From a virus: a DNA stretch of 24,663 nt. Made by a program: the position numbers and the translations under genes. This document shows, in pieces, positions 1 to 6,014 of this stretch. The stretch is from positions 1-24,663 of IMG/VR virus record IMGVR_UViG_3300017923_000012. One strand, written 5' to 3'. The notes beneath the pieces were generated by a model. It did not search any database and was not told the DNA's origin. It saw only the letters and a list, made by a program, of their open reading frames with translations. Each line of letters starts with the position of its first letter. Position 1 is the stretch's first letter.

Positions 1-91
1 GTTCGCGCGTTCGGCGAATTTGAAATCCACCGCGCCGGTGGGACAGGCTTCGGCGCATTTCCAGCAGCGGGTGCAGTGGGCGAGTGTCATG
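1..91 (-). CDS. 4Fe-4S ferredoxin-type protein, interrupted host gene (partial)
   Basis: Read on the minus strand from an ATG at 91, the 30 visible codons contain Cys6-x2-Cys9-x2-Cys12-x3-Cys16-Pro, the classic 4Fe-4S cluster motif followed by TGAVDF, as in bacterial ferredoxin domains of redox complexes. The frame stays open to the window edge. An in-frame stop lies just upstream (98-100) and no ribosome-binding site precedes the ATG. This is what is expected if the true 5' part of the gene was separated by phage insertion; the ATG may be incidental. This is probably host DNA flanking the prophage. Which redox protein it belongs to cannot be told. Confidence 0.6.
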
Positions 92-110
92 CGGCATCAG
101 GTTCTGACAC

Positions 111-160
111 TGGGATGAGACGGGATGAGAAGGGATAAAGCGGGACGTGACGGGGGCTAG
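111..160 (+). repeat. Five 10-bp direct repeats at the left end
   Basis: Consecutive decamers read TGGGATGAGA, CGGGATGAGA, AGGGATAAAG, CGGGACGTGA and CGGGGGCTAG. The first two differ by one base, and the series decays away from the host junction while keeping GGG at a fixed 10-bp register, about one helical turn. They may be terminal binding sites for the transposase or a host protein; that role is inferred from position only. Confidence 0.6.
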
Positions 161-239
161 CGTGGCATATCGAAAAAAGACGGCGCTTTTGACACTACCG
201 TCAGTTTTTACCCTCTGAATTGACGGTGCGACACGTGCT

Positions 240-294
240 TTTGACAAGAAAATCCGGCTGGCCAAGAAGACGCTAGTCGGATTTTCTTGTCAAA
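240..294. repeat. 20-bp inverted repeat near the left end
   Basis: The arm at 240-259 (TTTGACAAGAAAATCCGGCT) and the reverse complement of 275-294 match at 19 of 20 positions, around a 15-bp spacer. The left arm overlaps the second GCTTTTGACA copy, and GCTTTTGACA also occurs at 185-194, so TTTGACA occurs three times in this end. This fits transposase-binding sites in mixed orientation. It could instead form a transcript hairpin downstream of the repressor at 320-679, but neither strand shows a proper U-tract after it. Confidence 0.6.
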
Positions 295-319
295 GTGAAA
301 AGCAAGGGTGCTTTAACCT

Positions 320-679
320 TCAAGTCAGGTGGTCGTCTCCCCGGTCTTTGGCTGCTTCTAATATCAGGTCGTGTTTTTTTATTTGAGTACGGAGTAATTC
401 ATCGGTTGTGCAGCCCAAAGCATCTGCCAAGGCGATAGTGTGCTCACCTTTTGGGAGCTTTCCACCTTCGTAGCTTTGTATGGTGACAACACTAACACCA
501 ATGGCCTTGCCAAGTTCTTTTTGCGAAAAACCGTGCCCAGACCTAAGTTTTTTTAGCCTGGATCCAAAGTTTTTCTGTTCACACTTCGCGGGTGTGGAAC
601 TGTGAACCGAACTGTGAACTTCTTTTTTGTTCACAGTTCCATTATAATTATCCGTTTTATTTGACATAAACAAATCCAT
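320..679 (-). CDS. XRE-family phage repressor, short paralogue (Rep1)
   Basis: A 119-residue DNA-binding protein. Residues about 38-97 form an XRE/Cro-C1-type helix-turn-helix (FGSRLKKLR, then SQKELGKAIGVS and the recognition helix region VVTIQSYE). The N-terminal 37 residues are an extension with the repeated peptide HSSVHSS, encoded by a tandem operator-like repeat. It is paralogous to the minus-strand gene at 979-1764: from residue 15 the two N-termini align without gaps into the HTH. There is no C-terminal coiled coil. ATG 679 has an in-frame stop directly upstream; ATG 667 is an alternative start, and neither has a close Shine-Dalgarno sequence. It probably regulates its own promoter and perhaps early phage genes; the targets are inferred. 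Confidence 0.85.
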   Translation of the reverse strand: MDLFMSNKTDNYNGTVNKKEVHSSVHSSTPAKCEQKNFGSRLKKLRSGHGFSQKELGKAIGVSVVTIQSYEGGKLPKGEHTIALADALGCTTDELLRTQIKKHDLILEAAKDRGDDHLT

Positions 680-711
680 GGCTCAGGGGAAAGAAAAATT
701 TAACTGTGAAC
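577..711. promoter_or_regulatory. Operator array 1, mostly inside the Rep1 coding region
   Basis: Eleven-base sites of the form GAACTGTGAAC lie at 577-587 (inverted, hybrid form GAAGTGTGAAC), 597-607 (direct), 609-619 (direct), 629-639 (inverted) and 701-711 (direct, TAACTGTGAAC). A degenerate inverted copy sits at 721-731 and a further direct copy (CAACTGTGAAT) at 793-803. The first four lie within codons of Rep1. Starts are 20, 12 and 20 bp apart. Repeated half-sites around a repressor gene are the usual signature of cooperative autoregulation. Confidence 0.75.
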
Positions 712-766
712 TCCCCTCCTGCTCACAAGTGTAAAGTAAATCCTGGCTTTGCTTAGAATAAATAAA

Positions 767-795
767 ATAATTCTTGTAAGAGGTGTAAAGGTCAA
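767..795 (-). promoter_or_regulatory. Probable Rep1 promoter
   Basis: On the minus strand TTGACC (795 down to 790) is followed after 17 bp by AATTAT (772 down to 767), a good sigma-70 layout reading towards Rep1. The -35 box overlaps the outlying operator copy at 793-803, so occupancy of that site should block it. An AGGAGGGG tract lies at 713-720 but has no start codon at normal spacing. Confidence 0.5.
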
Positions 796-896
796 CTGTG
801 AATGGCTTCCGTTGCTAGCGCCCTTATGGGGAAACAGGTTTTTTAGCAGCTTGGCTCCTAGTGGATTTGCAATTTGATTGCCTGCAATCCGGCATT

Positions 897-940
897 AAAA
901 AAGGCAACGAACTTGACTACAAGCAGGTTGCCTATTTTTT
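897..940. terminator. Bidirectional intrinsic terminator-like hairpin after Rep2
   Basis: GGCAAC (903-908) pairs with GTTGCC (927-932) around an 18-nt loop and is flanked by A-rich sequence on the left and TATTTTTT on the right, so it yields a U-tract in either direction. It lies 40-80 bp beyond the stop of the minus-strand repressor at 979-1764. The stem is short, so efficiency is uncertain. The rest of 680-978 holds the Rep1 promoter and operator copies and no gene. Confidence 0.45.
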
Positions 941-978
941 CGTACTGCCGCCGCAACCAGAGGCCGCGACGGTAAAGT

Positions 979-1764
979 TCAGCCCGTGTCCTCAAACGGT
1001 GAATTGTCCCGCTGACCTCTTTCGAATTCCAGCTCTTCTTCGAGGCGTATATTTTGGTGCTCCAGGTTGCCGGCTTTTACTTTCAGGTCTTCCAGTTCCT
1101 CTTCAAGGTCTCGTTTTTCCGCTTCGATTTCTTTGCTCTTCGCTGTGATGCCATTATAGGCGCTTTTCAATTCTCTATTTTCCCCTTCCAAACCCTGCAA
1201 GCGCTTCTCCATTTCTTCCAGTCTTTGGTCTGTCTTGTCCTGTATATCCTGGATGCGGCGCTCCATGCGTACCGCGTCATGGAACGCGATGATATTTGAT
1301 TCCAGGGCTGTGCTGTAGACGGTCCCGGATTCCAGGATTTCCACCACCTGGGTGATCATTTCCCCGATCTTGGGGCGCTCCCGGTCGCGCCCTTGGTGTT
1401 CGTTCTGGCTTATCCCTCCGGCGCTGCCAGCTTCGCCGCCAACGCCAAACTGAGAAGGATCGGCTTGGTGGGGCGCCTCCTTTTGCCTGGCGGACACTCT
1501 CTCATCGCCCAGTAAAAGCCAATCTGTGGAGCAGCCAAGAAGATAGGCCATCTGGGCAAGGGTCTGCCCTTTAGGGATTTGTCCAGCCTCATAGCCGTAG
1601 ACCGTATTCTCGCTTACTCCGACTGCCTCTCCAAATTTATGCTGGGTAAAGCCTGCTTTTTTTCTGGCTTTCCTTAATCGCTCCCCAAATTCCTTTGGCT
1701 TACACTTTAGCTCAGGTGAAGTGTTAGCCGAAGTGTTAGCCTGCTTATCGTTAACACTTCGCAT
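979..1764 (-). CDS. XRE-family phage repressor with C-terminal coiled coil (Rep2)
   Basis: A 261-residue regulator. Residues about 26-85 are an XRE helix-turn-helix (FGERLRKAR, TQHKFGEAVGVS, recognition region ENTVYGYE). A polar linker follows to about 130, and from about 165 to 250 runs an almost uninterrupted Glu/Lys/Leu coiled coil that should oligomerise it. The start ATG 1764 has AGGGGG 4 bases upstream. It is a paralogue of Rep1 with a different recognition helix. The N-terminal 25 residues contain the doubled peptide NTSANTS, encoded by its operator repeats. Position next to the early promoter makes it the best candidate for the main lysogeny repressor (Mu c analogue by role, not by sequence). 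Confidence 0.85.
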   Translation of the reverse strand: MRSVNDKQANTSANTSPELKCKPKEFGERLRKARKKAGFTQHKFGEAVGVSENTVYGYEAGQIPKGQTLAQMAYLLGCSTDWLLLGDERVSARQKEAPHQADPSQFGVGGEAGSAGGISQNEHQGRDRERPKIGEMITQVVEILESGTVYSTALESNIIAFHDAVRMERRIQDIQDKTDQRLEEMEKRLQGLEGENRELKSAYNGITAKSKEIEAEKRDLEEELEDLKVKAGNLEHQNIRLEEELEFERGQRDNSPFEDTG

Positions 1765-1832
1765 GCAACCCCCTGCTTTTTTTGTATTTTATACTTTCCC
1801 ATAATAAATTGTGATAAATTTGAAGTGTAAGC
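1698..1832. promoter_or_regulatory. Operator array 2, mostly inside the Rep2 coding region
   Basis: Sites of the form GAAGTGTTAGC lie at 1698-1708 (inverted, AAAGTGTAAGC), 1718-1728 (direct), 1730-1740 (direct), 1750-1760 (inverted, GAAGTGTTAAC) and 1822-1832 (direct, GAAGTGTAAGC). Starts are 20, 12, 20 and 72 bp apart, exactly as in array 1. The fourth site abuts the Rep2 start codon, and the fifth lies in the spacer of the putative early promoter. The site sequence differs from array 1 at three of eleven positions. Confidence 0.75.
1788..1817 (-). promoter_or_regulatory. Probable Rep2 promoter
   Basis: On the minus strand TTATCA (1817 down to 1812) is followed after 18 bp by TATAAA (1793 down to 1788), placing transcription start just ahead of the Rep2 start codon. 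It lies back to back with the rightward promoter and close to operator 1822-1832, as in classical divergent repressor/early control regions. Confidence 0.4.
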
Positions 1833-1838
1833 CATAAA
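1809..1838 (+). promoter_or_regulatory. Probable early (transposition operon) promoter
   Basis: TTGTGA (1809-1814) and CATAAA (1833-1838) with 18-bp spacing read towards the plus-strand early genes. The operator copy 1822-1832 fills the spacer, so bound repressor would exclude RNA polymerase. The boxes are only partial consensus matches, so the exact start is uncertain. The rest of 1765-1926 is AT-rich leader without a gene. Confidence 0.4.
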
Positions 1839-1926
1839 AAACTTTGACTTCCACAAAAAGTTATGGTTTTTTGCACTCAAACGTAGCCAACAAGGTGCCC
1901 TTACCCAAGTTTTTTAACCTCAAAAT

Positions 1927-2388
1927 ATGGGTCACGCAATGTCTAATCGGAGACGCAGATCCGACACAGCACCGGGCCAGCTCCGGTTGCCACTGGACGA
2001 ACCGCCCAGCGCGGGCCTGCGGGCCGGGGAATTGAACCACAAGGACGCTGTGCGGGAGGCGCTGACAGAAGCGCTGCAGAATTCGCCGCTTTCCCGTGAG
2101 GAGGTGGCGAGGGAACTGTCGCGGGTGACGGGCCAGAGCGTGAGCGTACACCAGCTCAATAACTGGACCGGGGAGTCCAGGCGGGACCGGCATGTGCCAA
2201 TTGAATACGCGGCGGCACTGTCGGTGATCCTGGACACCGTGGAGATCGCCCGGGCGGCCCTGGCCGGCTCCGGCCTGGATGTCCTGTCGTCGGAGGAACG
2301 GCGGTATCTGGAGTACGGGCGGATGATGGCTGAAGAGCGCCAACGTCAGAAACAGAAAAAGAAGCTGCTGGAGGAGTTGGGGATATGA
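1927..2388 (+). CDS. Helix-turn-helix early regulator
   Basis: First gene of the rightward early operon, 153 residues. A basic, disordered N-terminus (SNRRRRSD) precedes a predicted helix-turn-helix around residues 55-85 (SREEVARELSRVTG, then SVHQLNNWTGES), a further helical region (PIEYAAALSVIL) and a very basic C-terminal helix (EERQRQKQKKK). Position between repressor and transposase matches the small regulators of Mu-like early operons, though I do not recognise a named family. ATG 1927 and ATG 1939 are both possible starts; neither has a clear ribosome-binding site. The stop overlaps the next gene start, implying translational coupling. Confidence 0.75.
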   Translation: MGHAMSNRRRRSDTAPGQLRLPLDEPPSAGLRAGELNHKDAVREALTEALQNSPLSREEVARELSRVTGQSVSVHQLNNWTGESRRDRHVPIEYAAALSVILDTVEIARAALAGSGLDVLSSEERRYLEYGRMMAEERQRQKQKKKLLEELGI

Positions 2389-2585
2389 GGACGGATGTGC
2401 GGATCTGGATGCTGCGCAATGGCATCCAAGCCGTTGACGCAGCCCGGGAACTCGGCGTGAGCCGGTCCACTATATCGCATTGGCTTGCCGGACGGCGGAC
2501 CTCAAAGCGGATTGAAGACTATTTTGTGGCGAAGGGGTGCCCGGAGCGGCACGTGCGAAACGGCAAGAAGCGCGAGGCGGCATAG
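2385..2585 (+). CDS. Small Ner-like HTH regulator
   Basis: A 66-residue protein that is essentially one helix-turn-helix: AVDAARELGVS, then the recognition helix RSTISHWLAGRR, followed by IEDYFVAKGCPE and a basic tail. Size, position directly before the transposase and single-domain build match Ner of Mu, which represses early transcription later in infection. The start overlaps the previous stop in an ATGA arrangement, and GGAG precedes it. Assignment as functional Ner rests on position and fold only; a Cro-like role is equally possible. Confidence 0.75.
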   Translation: MRTDVRIWMLRNGIQAVDAARELGVSRSTISHWLAGRRTSKRIEDYFVAKGCPERHVRNGKKREAA

Positions 2586-2605
2586 GGCCGCCCCGGGAAA
2601 CATAT

Positions 2606-2619
2606 AAGGAGGAGCTATG
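2606..2619 (+). promoter_or_regulatory. Orphan strong ribosome-binding site and start
   Basis: AAGGAGG (2606-2612) is followed at good spacing by ATG 2617, which opens a 73-codon frame to 2838. That frame is entirely antisense to the well-supported minus-strand gene 2627-3019 and resembles nothing known. The leader resembles those of the genes at 5262 and 7349 (A-rich, CATAT, AGGAGG), so this may be the displaced start of the gene that once followed the Ner-like gene. Confidence 0.4.
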
Positions 2620-2626
2620 TGTCGGA

Positions 2627-3019
2627 CTAAAGGGGCAGTTCCAACCAAGAGCGCATGCAGAGCCTTTTTAAACCAATACGGCAATCTTCCGGGAATGCAA
2701 TATGCTTTGGATTTGCCTGGAAGAATAGATTCGCCTCAACCAGACGATAAGTCCGGTGGGCGTAAACCTGGAGAATTTCGGGAGGCTCTTTTGAGAGCAA
2801 TTTCGCGACACACTCATAAGGATCATCAACCTCAGTAAACTCAAGGGCAGCTTCCAACAGGGTGTTTACACGCCCACGGTATTCTTCAATCAACGTTTCA
2901 TCTGGCTCACAAAGCTCAATGTTTTTTATGGCCTCGTACGGGAGGATTACAGGCAAATCATTGCTGACAATATCGTGGGATATCTCCCAGTAGTTTATGG
3001 TGGTTTCATTTTTCTGCAT
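2627..3019 (-). CDS. Accessory (moron-like) protein of unknown function
   Basis: A 130-residue, mostly acidic, apparently soluble protein, transcribed against the early operon between the Ner-like gene and the transposase. The start is well supported: AGGAGGTGG stands 4 bases before the ATG. Composition is clearly less GC-rich than the surrounding genes, and codon use differs (many AAT, ATT, GAA codons). This suggests separate acquisition. There is no signal peptide, membrane segment or familiar motif. Independently transcribed extra genes in prophage early regions often affect the host or exclude other phages, but nothing here shows such a role. Confidence 0.75.
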   Translation of the reverse strand: MQKNETTINYWEISHDIVSNDLPVILPYEAIKNIELCEPDETLIEEYRGRVNTLLEAALEFTEVDDPYECVAKLLSKEPPEILQVYAHRTYRLVEANLFFQANPKHIAFPEDCRIGLKRLCMRSWLELPL

Positions 3020-3155
3020 TTCCCCACCTCCTGCGGTTTTGGTGTTTGTTCAGGATAACAAAACCTAGCAGGGGGTTGGGGGACAATCAAGCAAGGTGAT
3101 CTTGCTGAGCCTCCGCCTGCACGGCCAGGCGGGGGCAACTGGAGGATCAGGGAGC

Positions 3156-5219
3156 ATGAAAAACGCGTACACAGCGCAAGAGATTGCCAGGGTTTTAGGA
3201 AGAACAAGGTCTGCGGTGGTGCACCGCGCCAAAAATGGCCGGTGGCCACAGGCCAAATGCGGTCGTCAGCGGCCGTATGTCGCGGCATCGTTGCCCGACG
3301 ATGTCCGGGCGGCGATCGTGGAGTACGAACTGGCTGAAGCGGCTCCGGCGGTTGCCGAGCCGCTCTTGCCGGAGGCTTCCAAGGGGAGCGCTCCGGCGAT
3401 CGACCCGGCCCGGCTCAAGGACTGGCAGCGGGAAATCCGGGACGCGAGGCTGGCCGTGCTTTCTATGGTGCAAAGCATGGCCCCGGTCTACGGCGGGATT
3501 ACCAAGGCCGAGCGTGCCCTGGCCGAGGCCAGCGGCGCTGACCGGCCTGGTGAGCGGCTTTCGCCGGAGCTGATCCAGGCCTTGCGCACGGCCAATGCCC
3601 GCCGTGGGGACTCCTGCCATGTGGGAGCGTCTACGCTGCGGCTTTGGCGGCGGACAAGGGACAAGCACGGCCCGGACGGGCTGGCCCCGGCCCCGATGGA
3701 GCGGCAGGCGGGCGACGATCCGGACTGGCTCCCGATTTTCATGAAGCATTTCTGCCGCCCGACAAAGCCCAGCGTGGCGCAGGTCTACGAATATGTGGCC
3801 AAGACCTGCAACGTCCGAATGCCCTCCCTGCGGACAGTGCAGCGGCAGATCCAGAATCTGCCGACGATGCGGGTGTTCAAGGGCCGGATGGGGCCACGGG
3901 AGATCAAGGCGCACACGGCCTACGTCAAGCGGACGACGGACGAGCTGCTGCCGGGCGATGTGTATACCGCTGACGGGCACAAGGCGGACCTGGAGGTTCA
4001 GCACCCGGAGCACGGCCAAGCGGTGCGGCCGGAGATCATCTCTGTTTTGGACGTGAAGACTCGCAAATGCGTCGGCTTCTCAGTGGAGCTGCACGAGCGG
4101 GCCTGGCTGGTGGCGGACGCCCTGCGTGTGGCCTGCCAGTGGAACGGCGTTCCGGCGATTTTTTACGTGGACAATGGCTGCGGATTCAAAAACGAACTGC
4201 TCAACGGGCCGGCCCTGGGCATCCTGCACCGGCTGGGCGTAACTCCCAAGTATTCGATTCCCTACAATTCTCAGGCCCGGGGCATTATCGAGAAATTCAA
4301 CGACACCTGCTGGGTGCGCTCCGCCCGGGATGTCCCGTCTTACGTAGGCTGGGACATGGACAAGGAGGCCAAGCAGAACGTCTTTAAACGGTCGCGCAAG
4401 GAGCTGGCCGAATACGGCACCAGTAAGTGGCTGATGCAATGGGAGACGTTCCTGGCTTGGGTCATGGAGCAGATCATGGACTACAACCACCGCCCCCACT
4501 CCGAACTGCCCAAGACCCGGGATGCGCAGACGGGGGCGAAGCGGCATATGGCTCCGGTCGAATACTGGAACTGCCTGGCGGACCAGACGGAGATCATCTG
4601 CCCCACCCAGATTGAACTGGACGACATTTTTCGGCCCTACGTCACGCGGACCTGCCGCCGCTGCCTGGTCCGGGCCTACAACGGCGAATACTACGCGCCG
4701 GAGCTGCAGGACTATCACGGCGAGCAAGTCCGGGTGGGTATCGACATTTTCAATCCGCAATGGGTCTGGGTGCGGGATTCGGAAGGCCGGATGATCACCA
4801 CGGCCCAGCTCGACGCTCACGCCAGGCCGTATTTTCACCCCTCGGTGGTGGAACAGGCGCGGGAAAAGCGCGCCCAGGAGCAGCTCAACAGGCTGGACGA
4901 ACGGAAGGCCAAGGTCCTGGAAGTGGCCCAGAAGCGGATCGAAAACGGGGGCGAGCCGGCCCCGCAACCGGAAGAGCTGCCCGCAGCGGCCCAGGAAGCC
5001 CAATTCGAACTGGAGCGGGAGCTATCTGAGGAGACACCGAAGGTGCCGGAAACCGAACTGGAGCGATTCAGGCGGGCCAAGCAACTGGAAGAGCGGATCG
5101 CTGCCGGGGAGGCTGTCTCGGACCAGGAGAGCACGTGGTTGAGACGGTATCAGCAATCCGGCGAATACGGCGGATATCAGGACATGTACGAGGACTTTGG
5201 CGAGGCGGTCTTCGGGTAG
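3156..5219 (+). CDS. A: Mu-type DDE transposase A
   Basis: A 687-residue integrase/transposase. Residues 1-60 resemble the winged-helix Mu end/enhancer-binding domain (TAQEIARVLGRTRSAVVHRAK, split across two helices). The catalytic RNase H-fold core has Asp273 (TADGH), Asp339 (YVDNG) and Glu379 (GIIEKF), close to Asp269/Asp336/Glu392 of MuA. A C-terminal beta-barrel region and a charged helical tail follow; the tail would contact the ATPase B and ClpX. The start was set at ATG 3156, preceded by GGAGG; the frame is open to 3096 but the added residues look non-coding. The protein binds both prophage ends, nicks and strand-transfers them. The B gene follows 42 bp downstream. Confidence 0.95.
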   Translation: MKNAYTAQEIARVLGRTRSAVVHRAKNGRWPQAKCGRQRPYVAASLPDDVRAAIVEYELAEAAPAVAEPLLPEASKGSAPAIDPARLKDWQREIRDARLAVLSMVQSMAPVYGGITKAERALAEASGADRPGERLSPELIQALRTANARRGDSCHVGASTLRLWRRTRDKHGPDGLAPAPMERQAGDDPDWLPIFMKHFCRPTKPSVAQVYEYVAKTCNVRMPSLRTVQRQIQNLPTMRVFKGRMGPREIKAHTAYVKRTTDELLPGDVYTADGHKADLEVQHPEHGQAVRPEIISVLDVKTRKCVGFSVELHERAWLVADALRVACQWNGVPAIFYVDNGCGFKNELLNGPALGILHRLGVTPKYSIPYNSQARGIIEKFNDTCWVRSARDVPSYVGWDMDKEAKQNVFKRSRKELAEYGTSKWLMQWETFLAWVMEQIMDYNHRPHSELPKTRDAQTGAKRHMAPVEYWNCLADQTEIICPTQIELDDIFRPYVTRTCRRCLVRAYNGEYYAPELQDYHGEQVRVGIDIFNPQWVWVRDSEGRMITTAQLDAHARPYFHPSVVEQAREKRAQEQLNRLDERKAKVLEVAQKRIENGGEPAPQPEELPAAAQEAQFELERELSEETPKVPETELERFRRAKQLEERIAAGEAVSDQESTWLRRYQQSGEYGGYQDMYEDFGEAVFG

Positions 5220-5261
5220 ACCGCCCCGCCGTCCTCAAAACCAACATATACAGGAGGGAAG

Positions 5262-6014
5262 ATGTCAGCAGAGGAGTTGAAAGTCAACGGCAATGGCAAC
5301 GGGACCATCGCCCCCTTGCAGAACGTGGCCCTGTTCACCTCGCTGGTGCGCAGGACGGTCAACCGCCCCGGCCACCTGCCGGGTATGGCCACATTCCACG
5401 GGTACTCGGGCTACGGCAAGACCTTTGCCGCCACCTACGCCGCGAACAAATTCGGGGCGCGGTACATCGAAATGGGCGAGTCCTGGACCAAAAAGAAATT
5501 GTGCGCCTCGATCCTGACAGAACTCGGAGTCCAGGCCCAGGCCCGGACCGTGTCGGACCAGATGGACCAGATCATCGAGGCCCTGGCTATCGACGGGGTC
5601 CCGTTGATCATCGACGAGGCCGACTACCTGGCTACCAAGGGGCTGATCAACCTGGTCCGGGAGATCCACGACAAGTCCGGCGCCCCGGTCCTGCTGATCG
5701 GCGAAGAGGGTTTGCCGGGCGCGCTGTCCAAGTGGGAGCGGGTGCACAACCGCATGTTGGACTGGGTTCCGGCGCAACCCTCCACGTTGGCCGACGCCAA
5801 ACACTTGGCCCGGCTCTATTGCCCGCACGTGAGCGTCGAGGACGCGCTGTTGGAGCAGATTACCGAAGCGGCCTCGGGCCGAGCGCGGCGGATCTGCGTC
5901 TCTCTGGAGCGGGTGCGCGAACTGGCGTCTGTGGAGGGCCTGGACAGTGTTGGCCCCGCCCAGTGGGGCAAACGGGAATTCTTTCGCGGCCAGCCGCCGG
6001 CGAGGAGGAAATAA
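5262..6014 (+). CDS. B: Mu B-like AAA+ ATPase, transposition target protein
   Basis: A 250-residue P-loop ATPase with Walker A GYSGYGKT (47-54), Walker B PLIIDEAD (114-121) and a conserved GEEGLP loop around the sensor region. B of Mu coats target DNA, delivers it to the transposase and gives target immunity by being displaced near the element's own ends. The C-terminal part (about 190-240) should hold the DNA-binding helices. Ribosome-binding site CAGGAGGG precedes ATG 5262. The gene overlaps the next by one base (TAATG), so they are co-translated. Confidence 0.93.
   Translation: MSAEELKVNGNGNGTIAPLQNVALFTSLVRRTVNRPGHLPGMATFHGYSGYGKTFAATYAANKFGARYIEMGESWTKKKLCASILTELGVQAQARTVSDQMDQIIEALAIDGVPLIIDEADYLATKGLINLVREIHDKSGAPVLLIGEEGLPGALSKWERVHNRMLDWVPAQPSTLADAKHLARLYCPHVSVEDALLEQITEAASGRARRICVSLERVRELASVEGLDSVGPAQWGKREFFRGQPPARRK

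Larger units (their letters stand above)
92..319. other. Candidate left end of the prophage (attL), non-coding
   Basis: No convincing gene is present between the interrupted ferredoxin-type ORF and the first repressor. The stretch holds five 10-bp direct repeats (111-160), GCTTTTGACA at 185-194 and again at 237-246, a small inverted repeat ACCGTCA/TGACGGT (197-203 and 221-227) and a 20-bp inverted repeat (240-259/275-294). Mu-family ends carry several transposase-binding sites outside the repressor gene, so this is the expected place for attL. The exact terminus (Mu ends start with TG) cannot be fixed without the right end; it probably lies between 91 and about 111. Confidence 0.5.

Noticed and set aside
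861-1148. 95-codon plus-strand ORF opposite Rep2
   Set aside because: It is antisense to the well-supported Rep2 coiled-coil gene, has no ribosome-binding site, and its composition looks random.
2326-2365. Possible second hammerhead-like core (CTGAAGAG with GAAAC nearby)
   Set aside because: It lies in coding sequence and lacks the required pairing stems, so it is a chance match.
2617-2838. 73-codon plus-strand ORF with a strong ribosome-binding site
   Set aside because: It is wholly antisense to the better-supported gene 2627-3019 and its protein looks non-natural; only the orphan start signal was kept.
3113-3132. CCGCCTG/CAGGCGG hairpin before the transposase
   Set aside because: It is a clear 7-bp stem with a 6-nt loop but has no U-tract and no distinct partner signal; a role in limiting transposase translation is possible but unsupported.
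5135-6013. Upstream extension of the winged-helix gene overlapping B
   Set aside because: The Arg/Gly/Pro-rich translation is an out-of-frame shadow of the transposase end and B; the real start is ATG 6014 with AGGAGG.
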